DNA from: JANWHQ01 sp963775275
Lineage (GTDB): Bacteria; Pseudomonadota; Alphaproteobacteria; Caulobacterales; Caulobacteraceae
Reading direction: 5' to 3'
Assembly: GCA_963775275.1 (NCBI GenBank)
Contig: CAVZII010000005.1
Coordinates: 3,410,001 to 3,474,000, forward strand
DNA length: 64,000 nucleotides
The notes beneath the pieces are model-generated. The model searched no databases. It saw only the letters and a list, made by a program, of their open reading frames with translations, and had not been told where the DNA came from. A program made the position numbers and the translations under genes. This document shows positions 17,706 to 26,761 of the stretch, one piece after another. Numbering within the stretch: the first letter of the stretch is position 1; every line of letters starts with the position of its first letter.

Positions 17706-18089
17706 CTAGACCAGCGTGCTGCGTGCGCCAACCAGGGCGGTCCAGGCAAGGGCGGCCCAGCCCAGGATCAGCAGCACGCCGCCAACGGGCGTGACCGCGC
17801 CGAGCCATCGCGGCGCGCCGAACGCCATGGCGTAGAGCGTGCCCGAGAACACGGCCGCGCCCACGAGGAACAGCCAGGCCGCGATCTGGGCCGTTCCGCC
17901 GCCCAGGCGCCAGAGCATCACGCAGGCGAACACGGCCAGGGCGTGCACCAGCTGATAGTGGCCGCCGGTCTGCAGCCAGGCCTTGGCCTGGGGATCGGAG
18001 ACGCCGTGCGCGCCGAAGGCGCCTGCGGCGACGGCGACCAGCCCGCTCAGCGAAGCCAGCACCATCCAGACCCGGGCTTGCAGTTCCAT
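17706..18089 (-). CDS. DUF423 family inner-membrane protein
   Basis: A 127-residue protein with four hydrophobic segments and the DUF423 (YgdD-like) pattern: VWMVLASLSGLVAVAAGAFGAHGV at the N terminus, with the conserved GAFGAHG, then QTGGHYQLVHALAVFA, a variable middle helix FLVGAAVFSGTLYAMAFG and the ending GGVLLILGWAALAW. Members are small inner-membrane proteins of undefined role found across proteobacteria. The start ATG sits behind an AAGGAGACGC ribosome site. No frameshift or unusual composition is apparent. The neighbours (iminopeptidase downstream, epimerase upstream) give no functional clue. Confidence 0.85.
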   Translation of the reverse strand: MELQARVWMVLASLSGLVAVAAGAFGAHGVSDPQAKAWLQTGGHYQLVHALAVFACVMLWRLGGGTAQIAAWLFLVGAAVFSGTLYAMAFGAPRWLGAVTPVGGVLLILGWAALAWTALVGARSTLV

Positions 18090-18234
18090 GCGCGTCTCCT
18101 TCTCGTCCGCTCGTCGGCCCGCGAGGGACCACGGTCTTGAGCACCACCGCCGGCCGGGAATGTCCAGGCCGGGATCAGGGGCCCGGTCGGCGGCGCCGGC
18201 CTCTCGGGGCCTCCGCTGGACGAGGTCCGAGGCG

Positions 18235-19218
18235 TCAGCCCCACAGCTCCGGCGGCGGCGGCTCGATCATCGAGCCCGTGATCTCGAGCCCCGGCTCGCG
18301 GTCCCGCGCCAGAAGAAGCGGTCCGTCCAGGTCGACGACGTCCGCGCCCTGGGCGATGAGCAGGGCCGGCGCGACGCCCAGCGAGGTCGCCACCATCGAG
18401 CCGGCCATGATCCCCAGGCCCCGACGGCGGGCCTCGGCCTCGAGCGCCAGCGCCTCGGTCAGACCGCCGGCCTTGTCCAGCTTGATGTTCACGCAGGCGT
18501 AACGCCGCGCGCAGGCGTCCAGTTGACGCCGCGTGTGCAGGCTCTCGTCGGCGCAGAGGGGCACGGGGCCCGAATACCCCTCCAGAACGGCGTCCTCGCC
18601 GGCCGGCAGCGGCTGCTCGATCAGCTGGACGCCCAGCGCCGCCAGCTCCGGGGCCAGACGCTCGAGCCGGTCCAAGGTCATGGATTCGTTGGCGTCCACG
18701 ATGAGCCGGGTCCGGGTCGCGGCCCGACGGACCGCCTTCACCCGCTCCAGGTCGCCCGAGCCGCCCAGCTTGAGCTTGAGCATCGGCCGGCGCGCGGCCG
18801 CCCGCGCGGCCTCGGCCATGGCCGGGGGCGTGTCGAGGCTGATGGTGTAGGCCGTCTTGACGGGGTCCAGCCGCGCCAGCCCCGCCAGCGTCCAGGCGCG
18901 AACGCCGCCGAGCTTGGCGTCCAGGTCCCAGAGCGCGCAGTCCAGCGCGTTGCGCGCCGCGCCCGCGGGCAGCAGCGATTGCAGCTCGGCCCGCCCGGCG
19001 CCCGCTTCGATCGCCGCGCGGACGCGCTCGACCTCGGTCAGGACGCTGGCCGCGGACTCCCGGTAGCGGGGATAGGGCGCGCACTCGCCACGCCCCCGTG
19101 CGGCGCCCTGGGTGATCTCGACGACGACGACCTCGGCCTCGGTCCTGGAGCCCCGCGCGATCGTGAAGGCGCCGGCGATGGGCCAGCGCTCCTTGGCCGC
19201 CCTCAGGGTCCGGCTCAC
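18235..19218 (-). CDS. Dipeptide (L-Ala-D/L-Glu type) epimerase, enolase superfamily
   Basis: A 327-residue enolase-superfamily enzyme. The capping domain (about 1-115) has TIARGSRTEAEVVVVEI and GRGECAPYPRYRES. The barrel holds the acid-base lysines in MLKLKLGG (about 146-153) and in NIKLDKAGG, and the metal ligands in LIVDANES, QLIEQPL and CADES. The C-terminal DLDGPLLLARD matches the dipeptide epimerase family that acts on L-Ala-D-Glu from murein recycling. It racemises the Glu residue so that normal peptidases can degrade it. Its ATG overlaps the TipN-like gene's stop region by four bases, implying coupling with that gene. Confidence 0.85.
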   Translation of the reverse strand: MSRTLRAAKERWPIAGAFTIARGSRTEAEVVVVEITQGAARGRGECAPYPRYRESAASVLTEVERVRAAIEAGAGRAELQSLLPAGAARNALDCALWDLDAKLGGVRAWTLAGLARLDPVKTAYTISLDTPPAMAEAARAAARRPMLKLKLGGSGDLERVKAVRRAATRTRLIVDANESMTLDRLERLAPELAALGVQLIEQPLPAGEDAVLEGYSGPVPLCADESLHTRRQLDACARRYACVNIKLDKAGGLTEALALEAEARRRGLGIMAGSMVATSLGVAPALLIAQGADVVDLDGPLLLARDREPGLEITGSMIEPPPPELWG

Positions 19219-21860
19219 CCCAGATCGCCGACCGCGGCGTCGAACAGCAGGTAGACGCGACCGTGCTCGGTGGCGAGCAGCGCCGCAACCTCGGGGCCGT
19301 CCTTCATGCCGGCCGCTTCCTTCAGCGCGGCGGCGAACCCGCGGACGAACCGCTCCGCATGGCTCCGCAGGGCCGGCTCGGCCAGGGCCCGCCGCGACAG
19401 GCGCCGCACGGCCGCCGGCGCCAGATGGCGAACCACCGAGCGCGCGCCGGGCTCGTCGCCGGCCTCGAGGACCGCGCCGATCTCCTCGATGCGCGAGCGG
19501 GGCAGAAGGGCGGCGACGTCGACGCCCAGACCCTCGATCTCGCCGATCAGTCGGTCAGCCAGCTGGTCGTCGTCGACCGGGGCGTCGTCCATCGAGGACA
19601 GGATGTCCTGCCAGGTCCAGTCTCCGTCGGAGGCGGCGGACTTGGCGGGCGCCGGCGCCTCGAAGACCTGGGTGATCTGCGCGTCCGACGCCGTCGGCGA
19701 CAGCTTCAGGCGCGGGCGAAGGCCGCTGGCGGCGGGGTCGGGCCTGGATCCGAACGGGAACCTGCGCGCCGGCTTGGGCGGCTGCTCCGGTGCGGGGGCC
19801 TCCGCCGGCTCGGACGCCTTGGCGGCCGGCTCGGGTTCGGCGGCCTGACGCGCGGCCGCTGCCGTGGCCGGCTCCTCGCGCGCCGCAGCAGGCGCCGGCG
19901 CCGCCGACGGCGACAGCGCGCTCCTCGGCGAAGGCGTGATGGGCGGCCCGCCGCGCGAGGACGAGACCACGCCCATCAGGCGGACGGCCTCGCTCAGCAT
20001 CTCGTAGTTCCGCCGCACCCGCTCCTGGAAGGCGGTGTCGATGGCCTGGGTCTCCTCGGCCGCCTTGCGGGCCGAGGCCAAAAGGCTGTCGAGGCCGGCG
20101 GCCAAGGTCCGCTCGAGCTGCTCGGCATGGGAGCGCGCCTCGGCGGGAAGCTGGGCGGCCCTGATCTCGAACTCGGAGAGGGCGCCTTCCAGCTCTTCGA
20201 GGGTCTCGCGCGCGCGCTGCGCCGCGGCGTCCAGGCGCTCGGCCGTCGTGGCGGCCGCCTGGTCGATCAGCTGGGCGGAGCCGGCGATCAGGGACTCGGC
20301 CTCCTTGAGGCGGGCGTCGAAGGTCGTCTCGGCCTGCTGGCTAGCCGCGAAGGCGCTTTCGCTGAGCTCCTCGAGCTTGCGCCGGGCGCCCTCGTTGTAG
20401 CTCTCGGCGAGCTGGCTCGAGGTCTCGGCGGCTTCGGTCATCGTCCGCAGCGCTTCCAGGGCCTCGGCCTGCAGGGCCTCGCGCTCGTTTCGGGCGGCGT
20501 CGGCCAGGTCGGCCATGCGGTTGCGCGCCTCGTCCTCGAGGCGGCCCCGTTCGGATTCGGCGCTGTCGCCCATGGCGCGCAAGGTGACGTCGAGGTCGCC
20601 CTGCAGCGTCTCGCGCTCGAACTTGGCGGCTTCGGAAAGGGCGCCCAGCGACTGCAGGGCGCTGGCGGCCAGAAGGTCGCGCTCGGAGGCGGCCGTGTCG
20701 GCCAGGGTCTGGACCTGATCGGACGCCGCGGTGGTGAGCTTGCCCAGGGACTCCGCGGCGGCGGCGGCGGCCTCGTTCAAGTCCGCGACGCTGGTCTGGG
20801 CGCGCGTCAGGACGTCGGCGAGCCGGGCCTGCTGGCTCTCGACCTTGATCGAGAAGTCCTCGTGGTCGGCGCGCACGGCGTGGGCCACCTGCACCAGCGC
20901 GGCGCGCTGCTGGGTGAGGGTGTCCTCCATGGAGACGATCTGGTCGCTGACGCCCAGGGTCGCGGTCTCCAGCCGCGCGACCTGGCGCGCCAGGTCCTCG
21001 CTCGCGACGCGGGACGCCTCGCCGGCGTCGGCGGCGGCGGTGGTCAGGTCGGTGGCGCGGGCGGCCAGCGCCGCCTCGGCCTCCCCGATCTGGGCCTGGG
21101 CGAGGTCGGAGGCCTCGGCCACCATCCTGGCCTGCTGACCGATCGCCTCGGTCACCGCCTGCGAGCGGGCGTCGAGCGAGCCGGCCAGTCCCTCCATGGC
21201 CTCGCGCTCCTGGAACAGCTTCTTGCGCAGGATCCGCGCGGCTTCGGCCGAGGAGTCGGCGCTCGCGGTCAGCCCGGCGCTCTCGTCGGCGAGGGCCTGG
21301 CGCAGGCTGAGCAGCTCCGCGCGCGCCCGCGCCGCGGCGTTGGTCGCTGCGTCGATCTCGAGACGGACCTCCTCGACCACGGCGCCGGTCTCGGCGGCGG
21401 CGACGGCGGCCGGCTCCAGCATGTCGGCGGCGAGCGCCTTGGTGCGCGCGACCTCGGCCGCCAGGCGCGCGCCCTGGCGCACGCAGTAGACGGCGATCCA
21501 GATGAAGCCGATCGGGGCGATCGCGAAGATGACGAAGACGCCGGTCTGGTAGGCCTGCAGGTCCACGCCGCCGATCGGCAGCTGATAGTTCAGGGCATAG
21601 ACCGAGAAGGCCGCCCACAGCAGCGAGGCCATCAGGGCTACGGCATAGAGCCAGCGGCCGTAGGCGGGCTCGACGGCGGCCAAGGTTCCGGGCGCGAGCC
21701 GCGTGCGCGACGGTGAGGGGGCGAGCTCGAAGTCGGAGGCCGGCGCCGGCGCGAGCGGACCGGTCGCCTGGGCCACGCCGAGGGTCAAGGGCTCGCCGGA
21801 CTCGACGGCCGCCGCCTGTTCAGCCGAAAGGTTCAGGGGCTCGCGTTTGTTGAACTTCAT
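19215..21860 (-). CDS. tipN: TipN-like polarity protein, membrane-anchored coiled coil
   Basis: An 881-residue protein with a short cytoplasmic N terminus, two close membrane segments (about 83-106, LYAVALMASLLWAAFSVYAL, and 117-140, GVFVIFAIAPIGFIWIAVYC) and then more than 450 residues of almost unbroken coiled coil rich in Ala, Glu and Gln. A Pro/Ala-rich linker (about 650-720) leads to a helical C-terminal domain beginning DWTWQDILSSMDD. Size (Caulobacter TipN is about 890 residues), the double membrane anchor and the long coiled coil match TipN, which marks the new pole after division and orients flagellum placement and chromosome segregation. Coiled-coil similarity can mislead, so the name is an inference. 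It is the first gene of a unit with the epimerase. Confidence 0.68.
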   Translation of the reverse strand: MKFNKREPLNLSAEQAAAVESGEPLTLGVAQATGPLAPAPASDFELAPSPSRTRLAPGTLAAVEPAYGRWLYAVALMASLLWAAFSVYALNYQLPIGGVDLQAYQTGVFVIFAIAPIGFIWIAVYCVRQGARLAAEVARTKALAADMLEPAAVAAAETGAVVEEVRLEIDAATNAAARARAELLSLRQALADESAGLTASADSSAEAARILRKKLFQEREAMEGLAGSLDARSQAVTEAIGQQARMVAEASDLAQAQIGEAEAALAARATDLTTAAADAGEASRVASEDLARQVARLETATLGVSDQIVSMEDTLTQQRAALVQVAHAVRADHEDFSIKVESQQARLADVLTRAQTSVADLNEAAAAAAESLGKLTTAASDQVQTLADTAASERDLLAASALQSLGALSEAAKFERETLQGDLDVTLRAMGDSAESERGRLEDEARNRMADLADAARNEREALQAEALEALRTMTEAAETSSQLAESYNEGARRKLEELSESAFAASQQAETTFDARLKEAESLIAGSAQLIDQAAATTAERLDAAAQRARETLEELEGALSEFEIRAAQLPAEARSHAEQLERTLAAGLDSLLASARKAAEETQAIDTAFQERVRRNYEMLSEAVRLMGVVSSSRGGPPITPSPRSALSPSAAPAPAAAREEPATAAAARQAAEPEPAAKASEPAEAPAPEQPPKPARRFPFGSRPDPAASGLRPRLKLSPTASDAQITQVFEAPAPAKSAASDGDWTWQDILSSMDDAPVDDDQLADRLIGEIEGLGVDVAALLPRSRIEEIGAVLEAGDEPGARSVVRHLAPAAVRRLSRRALAEPALRSHAERFVRGFAAALKEAAGMKDGPEVAALLATEHGRVYLLFDAAVGDLG

Positions 21861-22001
21861 GCGCGGCCGGTCCTCGGCGGGAGATCAAGGATGTGTCCGC
21901 GCGGCCCCGTCCGTCACTTCGCGCGAAGGACGAAAATTAACGGATGAAGCGCCTTTGCGCAAAGCGACGTTCGCGCGCGCAGCGGCCGGGCGCCGACGGG
22001 C

Positions 22002-22217
22002 TCAGGCCTGGGTCGCGGTCCGGTCCAGCGCGCAGGGCGAAACAGGCGGGCGCAGGACCCCGGGCGCAGGCTGCTCAACGGTGGAAACCTCCACCTTGCG
22101 CACGACCGCCTGGCTCGGAGGGCAGGGCGGCGCCCTCAGGCTGACACCGAAATGCGCGAAGGCGGCGGCGGCCATCGCGAACACCGCCATCTCGACCGAC
22201 TGGAGCAGGGCGTGCAT
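22002..22217 (-). CDS. Small membrane-segment protein, unknown
   Basis: A 71-residue frame starting at an ATG preceded by GGGGGTGAACGG. The first 30 residues form one hydrophobic helix (EMAVFAMAAAAFAHFGVSL); the remainder is proline- and cysteine-containing (APPCPPSQ, SPCALD) with no recognised motif. It lies 140 bp upstream of the TipN-like gene on the same strand. A longer reading from 22244 adds nine residues but lacks a ribosome site. Composition agrees with the host, and its shortness keeps confidence low. Confidence 0.4.
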   Translation of the reverse strand: MHALLQSVEMAVFAMAAAAFAHFGVSLRAPPCPPSQAVVRKVEVSTVEQPAPGVLRPPVSPCALDRTATQA

Positions 22218-22295
22218 CCGTTCACCCCCACGGAATTGGCCCATTTATCGGTCAAGCCCAAGGCGCCGACAAGCCGGCGTCACATGAAACTTTGG

Positions 22296-22650
22296 TCATG
22301 TGGCAGGCCCTGCGCAAGGTCTACGTTCAGATGCCCGAGCCGCGGCAGAACACGATGGGATCAGACGGAATCGTCCGATCCCATCGTGCTCCGGATTCAA
22401 ACGCCCGAGCGGGTTCTTGTCGCAAGACCGGGTTCGACCTTTGCGGAACGCGCTCCACCTGATCTCCATGGGCGGCCGCGCCAACGGCGGCGGCTACGAC
22501 CACGACAACCGTTCCGTCGCGCGCTGCTGCGAGCGGATCGCGCCGGTCGAGGTCCATGTTCCAGGCTCTTTCCGCCCACGGCCGAGCAGCTGATCCACGC
22601 GATGCTGCAGCTGCAAAGAGAAGATCCGGCGCACGGGCGTCATCGAGCGA
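22296..22650 (+). pseudogene. nuoB: nuoB remnant split by a palindromic insertion
   Basis: Two pieces of NADH-quinone oxidoreductase subunit B lie on the plus strand. Positions 22296-22336 encode ALRKVYVQMPEPR, and 22459 onward encode LISMGGRANGGGY, RCCERIAPVEVHVPG and, after two frame changes, PPTAEQLIHAMLQLQ and KIRRTGVIER, which is the true NuoB C-terminal region. Between PEPR and ISMG, contiguous in NuoB, lies a 120-bp palindrome-bearing element. Cysteines that ligate cluster N2 are lost (GSCANG has become GGRANG). It is a non-functional fragment of a complex I gene; the working copy should be in the nuo operon elsewhere. It ends 14 bp before the ackA stop. Confidence 0.75.
22338..22457. 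repeat. Hairpin plus conserved tail repeat, copy 2, inserted in nuoB remnant
   Basis: The element contains a 12-bp perfect inverted repeat, CACGATGGGATC and GATCCCATCGTG (about 22351-22391), whose loop holds a second pairing GACG/CGTC. A spacer with CCCGAGCGGGTTCTTG follows, and then the tail AAGACCGGGTTCG...GCGGAACGCGCTCC (about 22423-22457). The tail matches copy 1 at 824-859 at about 30 of 35 positions, whereas the hairpins are unrelated in sequence. Since both flanks encode adjoining NuoB residues, the element boundaries can be read directly. Size, lack of coding capacity and palindromic content resemble a MITE or REP-type element. Confidence 0.65.
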
Positions 22651-22663
22651 CAGGACCGGAGCT

Positions 22664-23843
22664 TCAGATCGCGAGCGTCTCGCGCGTGTGAAGGGCGATC
22701 ATCCGCTCCTCGTCGGTCGGGACGACCCAGATGCGGAGCCGGCTGTCCCTTGCGCTGACCAGCCCCGCGCCCCTCGCATTGGCGTCCGTGTCCAGGACCG
22801 CGCCGAGCCACCCGAGCCGCTCGCACGCCCGGCGGCGGATTTCGGGCGCGTGCTCGCCGATCCCGGCGGTGAAGACCACGCCGTCCAGGCCGCCCATGGA
22901 GGCGGCGAGCGCGCCGGTCTCGCGCACGAGACGGAAGACGAAGAGGTCGATGGCGTTCCGCGCGTGGGGATCGGCGCTGGCGAGCAGGGCGCGCATGTCG
23001 CTGCTGACGCCCGACACGCCCAGGAGCCCGGAGCGCCGGTAGAGCAGATCCTCGACCTCGGACGGGCTCATCCCCCAGGCCTGCTCGAGATGCAGGATCA
23101 CGCCGGGGTCGAGCGCGCCGCAGCGCGTGCCCATGACCAGGCCGTCGAGCGCGGTGAAGCCCATGGTGGTGTCGACGCTGCGGCCCTCGTGGATGGCGCA
23201 GAGGCTCGCGCCGGCGCCGAGGTGCGCGACGATCATCCGGCCCCTGGCGAGAGCGGGGTCGATCTCGCGCATGCGGCGCGCGATGAACTCATAGGACAGG
23301 CCGTGGAAGCCGTAGCGCCGGACGCCGCGCGATTCCCACTCGCGGGGCAGGCCGAACCGGTCCACGACCGGCGCATGCCCGGCATGGAAGGCGGTGTCGA
23401 AGCAGGCGACCTGGTCGACGCCGGGCCGCAGCCGGATCGCCGCGCGGACGGCGGCGAGGTTGTGCGGCTGGTGCAGCGGCGCGAGCGGCAGTCAGGGCCT
23501 CGAGCTTGTCCATGACCGCCGCGTCGATGCGGACCGGCGCGCGGAATTCCGCTCCGCCGTGGACGATGCGGTGGCCAACCGCGCGCAGGCGGTCATCGCC
23601 CAGGCGGGCGTCGGCCCAGGCGAGGAGGTCGCCCATGAGCATCTCGTGCGTCAGGGCCGCCTCCGACTCCCAGCGGCGATCCTCGAGGACGCGCCCCTGA
23701 GCCCGCGCCGTGAATTGAGGCGACGCGCCGATGCCCTCCACCTCGCCATCGGCGGCCCGATCCAGCGCATCGCCCGCCAGCCGGAACAGGCTGAACTTCA
23801 GGCTCGATGAGCCGGCGTTGAGCGTCAGGACAGCGTCGGCCAT
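22664..23843 (-). pseudogene. ackA: Acetate kinase with one frameshift
   Basis: The N-terminal frame gives VLTLNAGSSSLKFSLF (phosphate-binding NAGSSS) and VGHRIVHGG. Near 23488-23491 one extra base moves the signal; the second frame continues DTAFHAG, RRYGFHGLSYEF, IVAHLGAGASLCAIHEG, DTTMGFTALDGLVMGTRCG and VFTAGIGEHAPEIR, all acetate kinase hallmarks. Joined, the protein is about 392 residues, the usual length. The enzyme interconverts acetate plus ATP with acetyl phosphate. No pta or phosphoketolase gene adjoins it; the neighbours are a nuoB remnant and the proton ATPase cluster. A single-base difference means a sequencing error is as likely as a true inactivation. Confidence 0.85.
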
Positions 23844-24070
23844 GTCCGGCGACCATACCCGCCCTCAGCGCGCCCAAGTTGACCCATCGCAATGCCTCGA
23901 CGCGTCGGCGGGCCAAGGTGGCGATGCTCGCGCCGGCCTCCGGTCCGCCCGTCCATGCCTTTCAATGCCCATGACTTGCCAACGATCGCGATGGTTGCCG
24001 CATTTCAGCTGGATCTTGGGTCTAGGAGGCAGGCGGGGCCCGCTGCGCCATTCCCGAGGGAGAGCCGGCG

Positions 24071-26551
24071 ATGAACCGACCTGCGCCGCCGACCCGGTCG
24101 AAGTCCGACGACCAGGCCGCCGAGCCTGCGCCGCCGCCTGGAGGGTTGACCGAGGACGAAGCCGCCCGGCGCCTTGAAGAGGCCGGCGAGAACGCGCTGG
24201 AGGAGAAGCACGCCAGCGTCCTGGCCAAGCTCGCCTCCTACTTCTGGGGCCCGATCCCCTGGATGATCGAGGTCGCGGCCGTGCTTTCGGCGGCAGTGCG
24301 CCACTGGGAGGACTTCGGCATCATCTTCGTGATGCTGGTGCTGAACGCCGGCGTCGGCTTCTGGCAGGAGTTCAAGGCCGATACGGCCATTGCGGCCCTC
24401 AAGGAGAAGCTGGCGCTGCAGGCCCGCGTGCTGCGTTCGGGCCGGTGGCGGGACATCCCCGCCAAGCTGCTGGTCCCCGGCGACGTGATCCTGATCCGGC
24501 TGGGCGACATCATCCCGGCCGATGCGCGGCTGACCTCGGGCGACTACCTCAGCGTCGACCAGTCCGCCCTGACCGGCGAGTCCCTGCCCGTCGACAAGAA
24601 GGCCGGCGATGACGTCTATTCCGGCTCGGTGGCCAAGCTCGGCGAGATGGAGGCCGTGGTCACCGCCACCGGCATGAACACCTACTTCGGCCAGACGGCG
24701 CGGCTGGTGCAGAGCGCCGGCGCGGTGTCGCACTTCCAGCGCGCAGTGCTGCGGATCGGCGACTTCCTGATCCTGTGCACCATCGGCCTGGTGGCCTTGA
24801 TCCTGACTGTCGCGCTGTTCCGGGGAGATCCGCTGGTCCAGACGCTGCTGTTCGCCCTGATCCTGACCGTCGCCGCCATTCCGGTGGCCCTTCCGGCCGT
24901 GCTGTCGGTCACCATGGCGGTCGGCGCCGAGCGCCTGGCCAAGCTCAAGGCGATCGTCTCGCGGCTCGTAGCCATCGAGGAGCTGGCGGGCGTCGACGTG
25001 CTGTGCTGCGACAAGACCGGCACCTTGACCCAGAACCGGCTGACCCTCGGCGATCCCGAGCTGTTCGAGGCGCAGGACCGGGACGAACTGCTGCTCGCCG
25101 CCGCCCTCGCCTCGCGCCGGGAGGGCGGCGACGCCATCGACCAGGCCGTGCTGGCCGGGCTCGGCGACGCGGGCGGGCTGAAGGGCTACGAGGTCGAGGA
25201 CTTCCAGCCCTTCGATCCGGTGCGCAAACGCATCCAGGCGACGGTCACGGGCGATCACTCGAGCTTCCAGGTCTCCAAGGGCGCGCCCCAGGTGATCCTG
25301 GAGCTGGCGCATCCGTCCCAGGCGATCGCCGCACGCGCCCAGGCGGCCGTCGCCGATTTCGCGGCCAAGGGCTATCGCACGCTGGGCGTCGCCCGACGCG
25401 TCGGGACGGACGGGCGCTGGCGCTTCCTGGGCCTGCTGCCGTTGTTCGATCCGCCGCGCGAGGACGCCCTCGAGACGATCGACCGGACCCGGCGGATGGG
25501 CGTCGAGGTCAAGATGGTCACCGGCGATCATGAGGCCATCGCGGGCCAGATCGCCTCGGTCCTGGGCCTGGGCCGCAACATCCTGCCGGCCGACCGCGCC
25601 TTCGGCCAGGAGAACGCGGCGCTGGACCCGGCGGCTGTCGAGGCGGCGGACGGCTACGCCCGGGTCTTCCCCGAGCACAAGTTCGCCATCGTGAAGGCGC
25701 TGCAGGCGCGCGGCCACATCGTGGGCATGACCGGAGACGGCGTGAACGACGCCCCGGCGCTGAAGCAGGCCGATGTCGGCATCGCCGTCAGCGGGGCGAC
25801 GGACGCCGCGCGCGCGGCTGCGGACGTCGTGCTGACCGCGCAGGGGCTGTCGGTGATCACCACGGGGATCGAGGAGGCCCGGCGCATCTTCGAGCGGATG
25901 ACCGGCTACGCGATCTACCGGATCGCCGAGACCATCCGTGTGCTGCTGTTCATGACCCTGTCGATCCTGGTCTTCAACTTCTACCCCGTCACGGCGGTCA
26001 TGATCGTGCTGCTGGCGCTGTTCAACGACCTGCCGATCATGATGATCGCCTACGACAACGCCCCGGTCGCCGAGCGGCCGGTGCGCTGGGACATGCACCT
26101 GACGCTTGGACTGGCCCTGCTGCTGGGCGTGCTGGGGGTGGCCGCCTCCTTCGGCATGTTCTGGCTGGCGCAGGACTGGCTGCATCTGCCGCGCGAGCAG
26201 GTCCAGACGCTGATCTTCCTCAAGCTGCTCGTCGCCGGCCACATGACCATCTACCTGACGCGCAACAAGGGGCCGATCTGGCAGCGCCCCTGGCCGAGCT
26301 GGAAGCTGATCGCCGCCTGCGAGGCGACCCAGCTGATCGGAACGCTGGCGGCCGTCTACGGCTGGTTCATCACCCCGATCGGCTGGGCCTATGCGGGCCT
26401 GGTCTGGGGCTATGCGCTCGTCTGGTTCCTGATCAACAGCGGCTTCAAGGTGCTGGCCTACCGGCAGTTCAGCCACGCCGGCCGCCGGCAGGCCGATCAC
26501 ATCAGGCGCGTCGAGAGCCCGCTCGTGCGGCATGCGCCGCAGGCGAGATGA
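24071..26551 (+). CDS. Plasma-membrane proton-efflux P-type ATPase (P3A)
   Basis: An 826-residue P-type ATPase of the proton-pump subgroup, known in fungi, plants and some bacteria. Order of motifs: an N-terminal GLTEDEAARRLEEAGENAL segment, actuator loop DQSALTGESLPVDK (TGES near 164), transmembrane ion-site helix AAIPVALPAVLSVTMAVG, phosphorylation site CCDKTGTLTQN (Asp near 315), KGAPQVIL in the nucleotide domain, and TGDGVNDAPALKQADVGIAV (near 553-570). About ten membrane helices are present. It would extrude protons at the cost of ATP and support pH homeostasis. The stop overlaps the start of a universal stress protein remnant, and an HdeD-like gene follows convergently, which suggests an acid-stress locus. 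Confidence 0.9.
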   Translation: MNRPAPPTRSKSDDQAAEPAPPPGGLTEDEAARRLEEAGENALEEKHASVLAKLASYFWGPIPWMIEVAAVLSAAVRHWEDFGIIFVMLVLNAGVGFWQEFKADTAIAALKEKLALQARVLRSGRWRDIPAKLLVPGDVILIRLGDIIPADARLTSGDYLSVDQSALTGESLPVDKKAGDDVYSGSVAKLGEMEAVVTATGMNTYFGQTARLVQSAGAVSHFQRAVLRIGDFLILCTIGLVALILTVALFRGDPLVQTLLFALILTVAAIPVALPAVLSVTMAVGAERLAKLKAIVSRLVAIEELAGVDVLCCDKTGTLTQNRLTLGDPELFEAQDRDELLLAAALASRREGGDAIDQAVLAGLGDAGGLKGYEVEDFQPFDPVRKRIQATVTGDHSSFQVSKGAPQVILELAHPSQAIAARAQAAVADFAAKGYRTLGVARRVGTDGRWRFLGLLPLFDPPREDALETIDRTRRMGVEVKMVTGDHEAIAGQIASVLGLGRNILPADRAFGQENAALDPAAVEAADGYARVFPEHKFAIVKALQARGHIVGMTGDGVNDAPALKQADVGIAVSGATDAARAAADVVLTAQGLSVITTGIEEARRIFERMTGYAIYRIAETIRVLLFMTLSILVFNFYPVTAVMIVLLALFNDLPIMMIAYDNAPVAERPVRWDMHLTLGLALLLGVLGVAASFGMFWLAQDWLHLPREQVQTLIFLKLLVAGHMTIYLTRNKGPIWQRPWPSWKLIAACEATQLIGTLAAVYGWFITPIGWAYAGLVWGYALVWFLINSGFKVLAYRQFSHAGRRQADHIRRVESPLVRHAPQAR

Positions 26552-26742
26552 CCGGGAGGGAGGAGCCGCACGACGCTGATCCTGGCGGCGGCTACGGACG
26601 GCTCGAACGGGCCGCAGCAAGCGGCGCGGGCGTCATCGTGGCGGGCAAACGCGAAACGGACGGGGTCGCGGCGCTGCTGCCGGGCGGCGGCGCGCACAAG
26701 CTGGCGAGCCTCGCCGAGCGGCCCGTGATCGTCGCGCCCTGA
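26548..26742 (+). pseudogene. Universal stress protein remnant with internal deletion
   Basis: The region joins two ends of a UspA-type protein with the middle missing. In one frame 26568-26625 reads TTLILAAATDGSNGPQQAAR, the beta-1 strand and first helix of a Usp domain. In the next frame VIVAGKRETDGVAALLPGGG and AHKLASLAERPVIVAP form the glycine-rich nucleotide loop and last strand. About 70-80 central residues of the usual 140-150 are absent. The ATG at 26548 overlaps the ATPase stop (ATGA), so the intact ancestor was probably coupled to the proton pump. A 64-residue product could be made, but it lacks most of the fold. Confidence 0.6.
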
Positions 26743-26761
26743 TCCCCGGTTCGGGAGGGGA

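Noticed and set aside
22002..24000. Insertion sequence or prophage carrying the nuoB fragment
   Set aside because: No transposase, integrase, terminal inverted repeats or target duplication could be seen around the fragment; only the small internal palindromic element was found.
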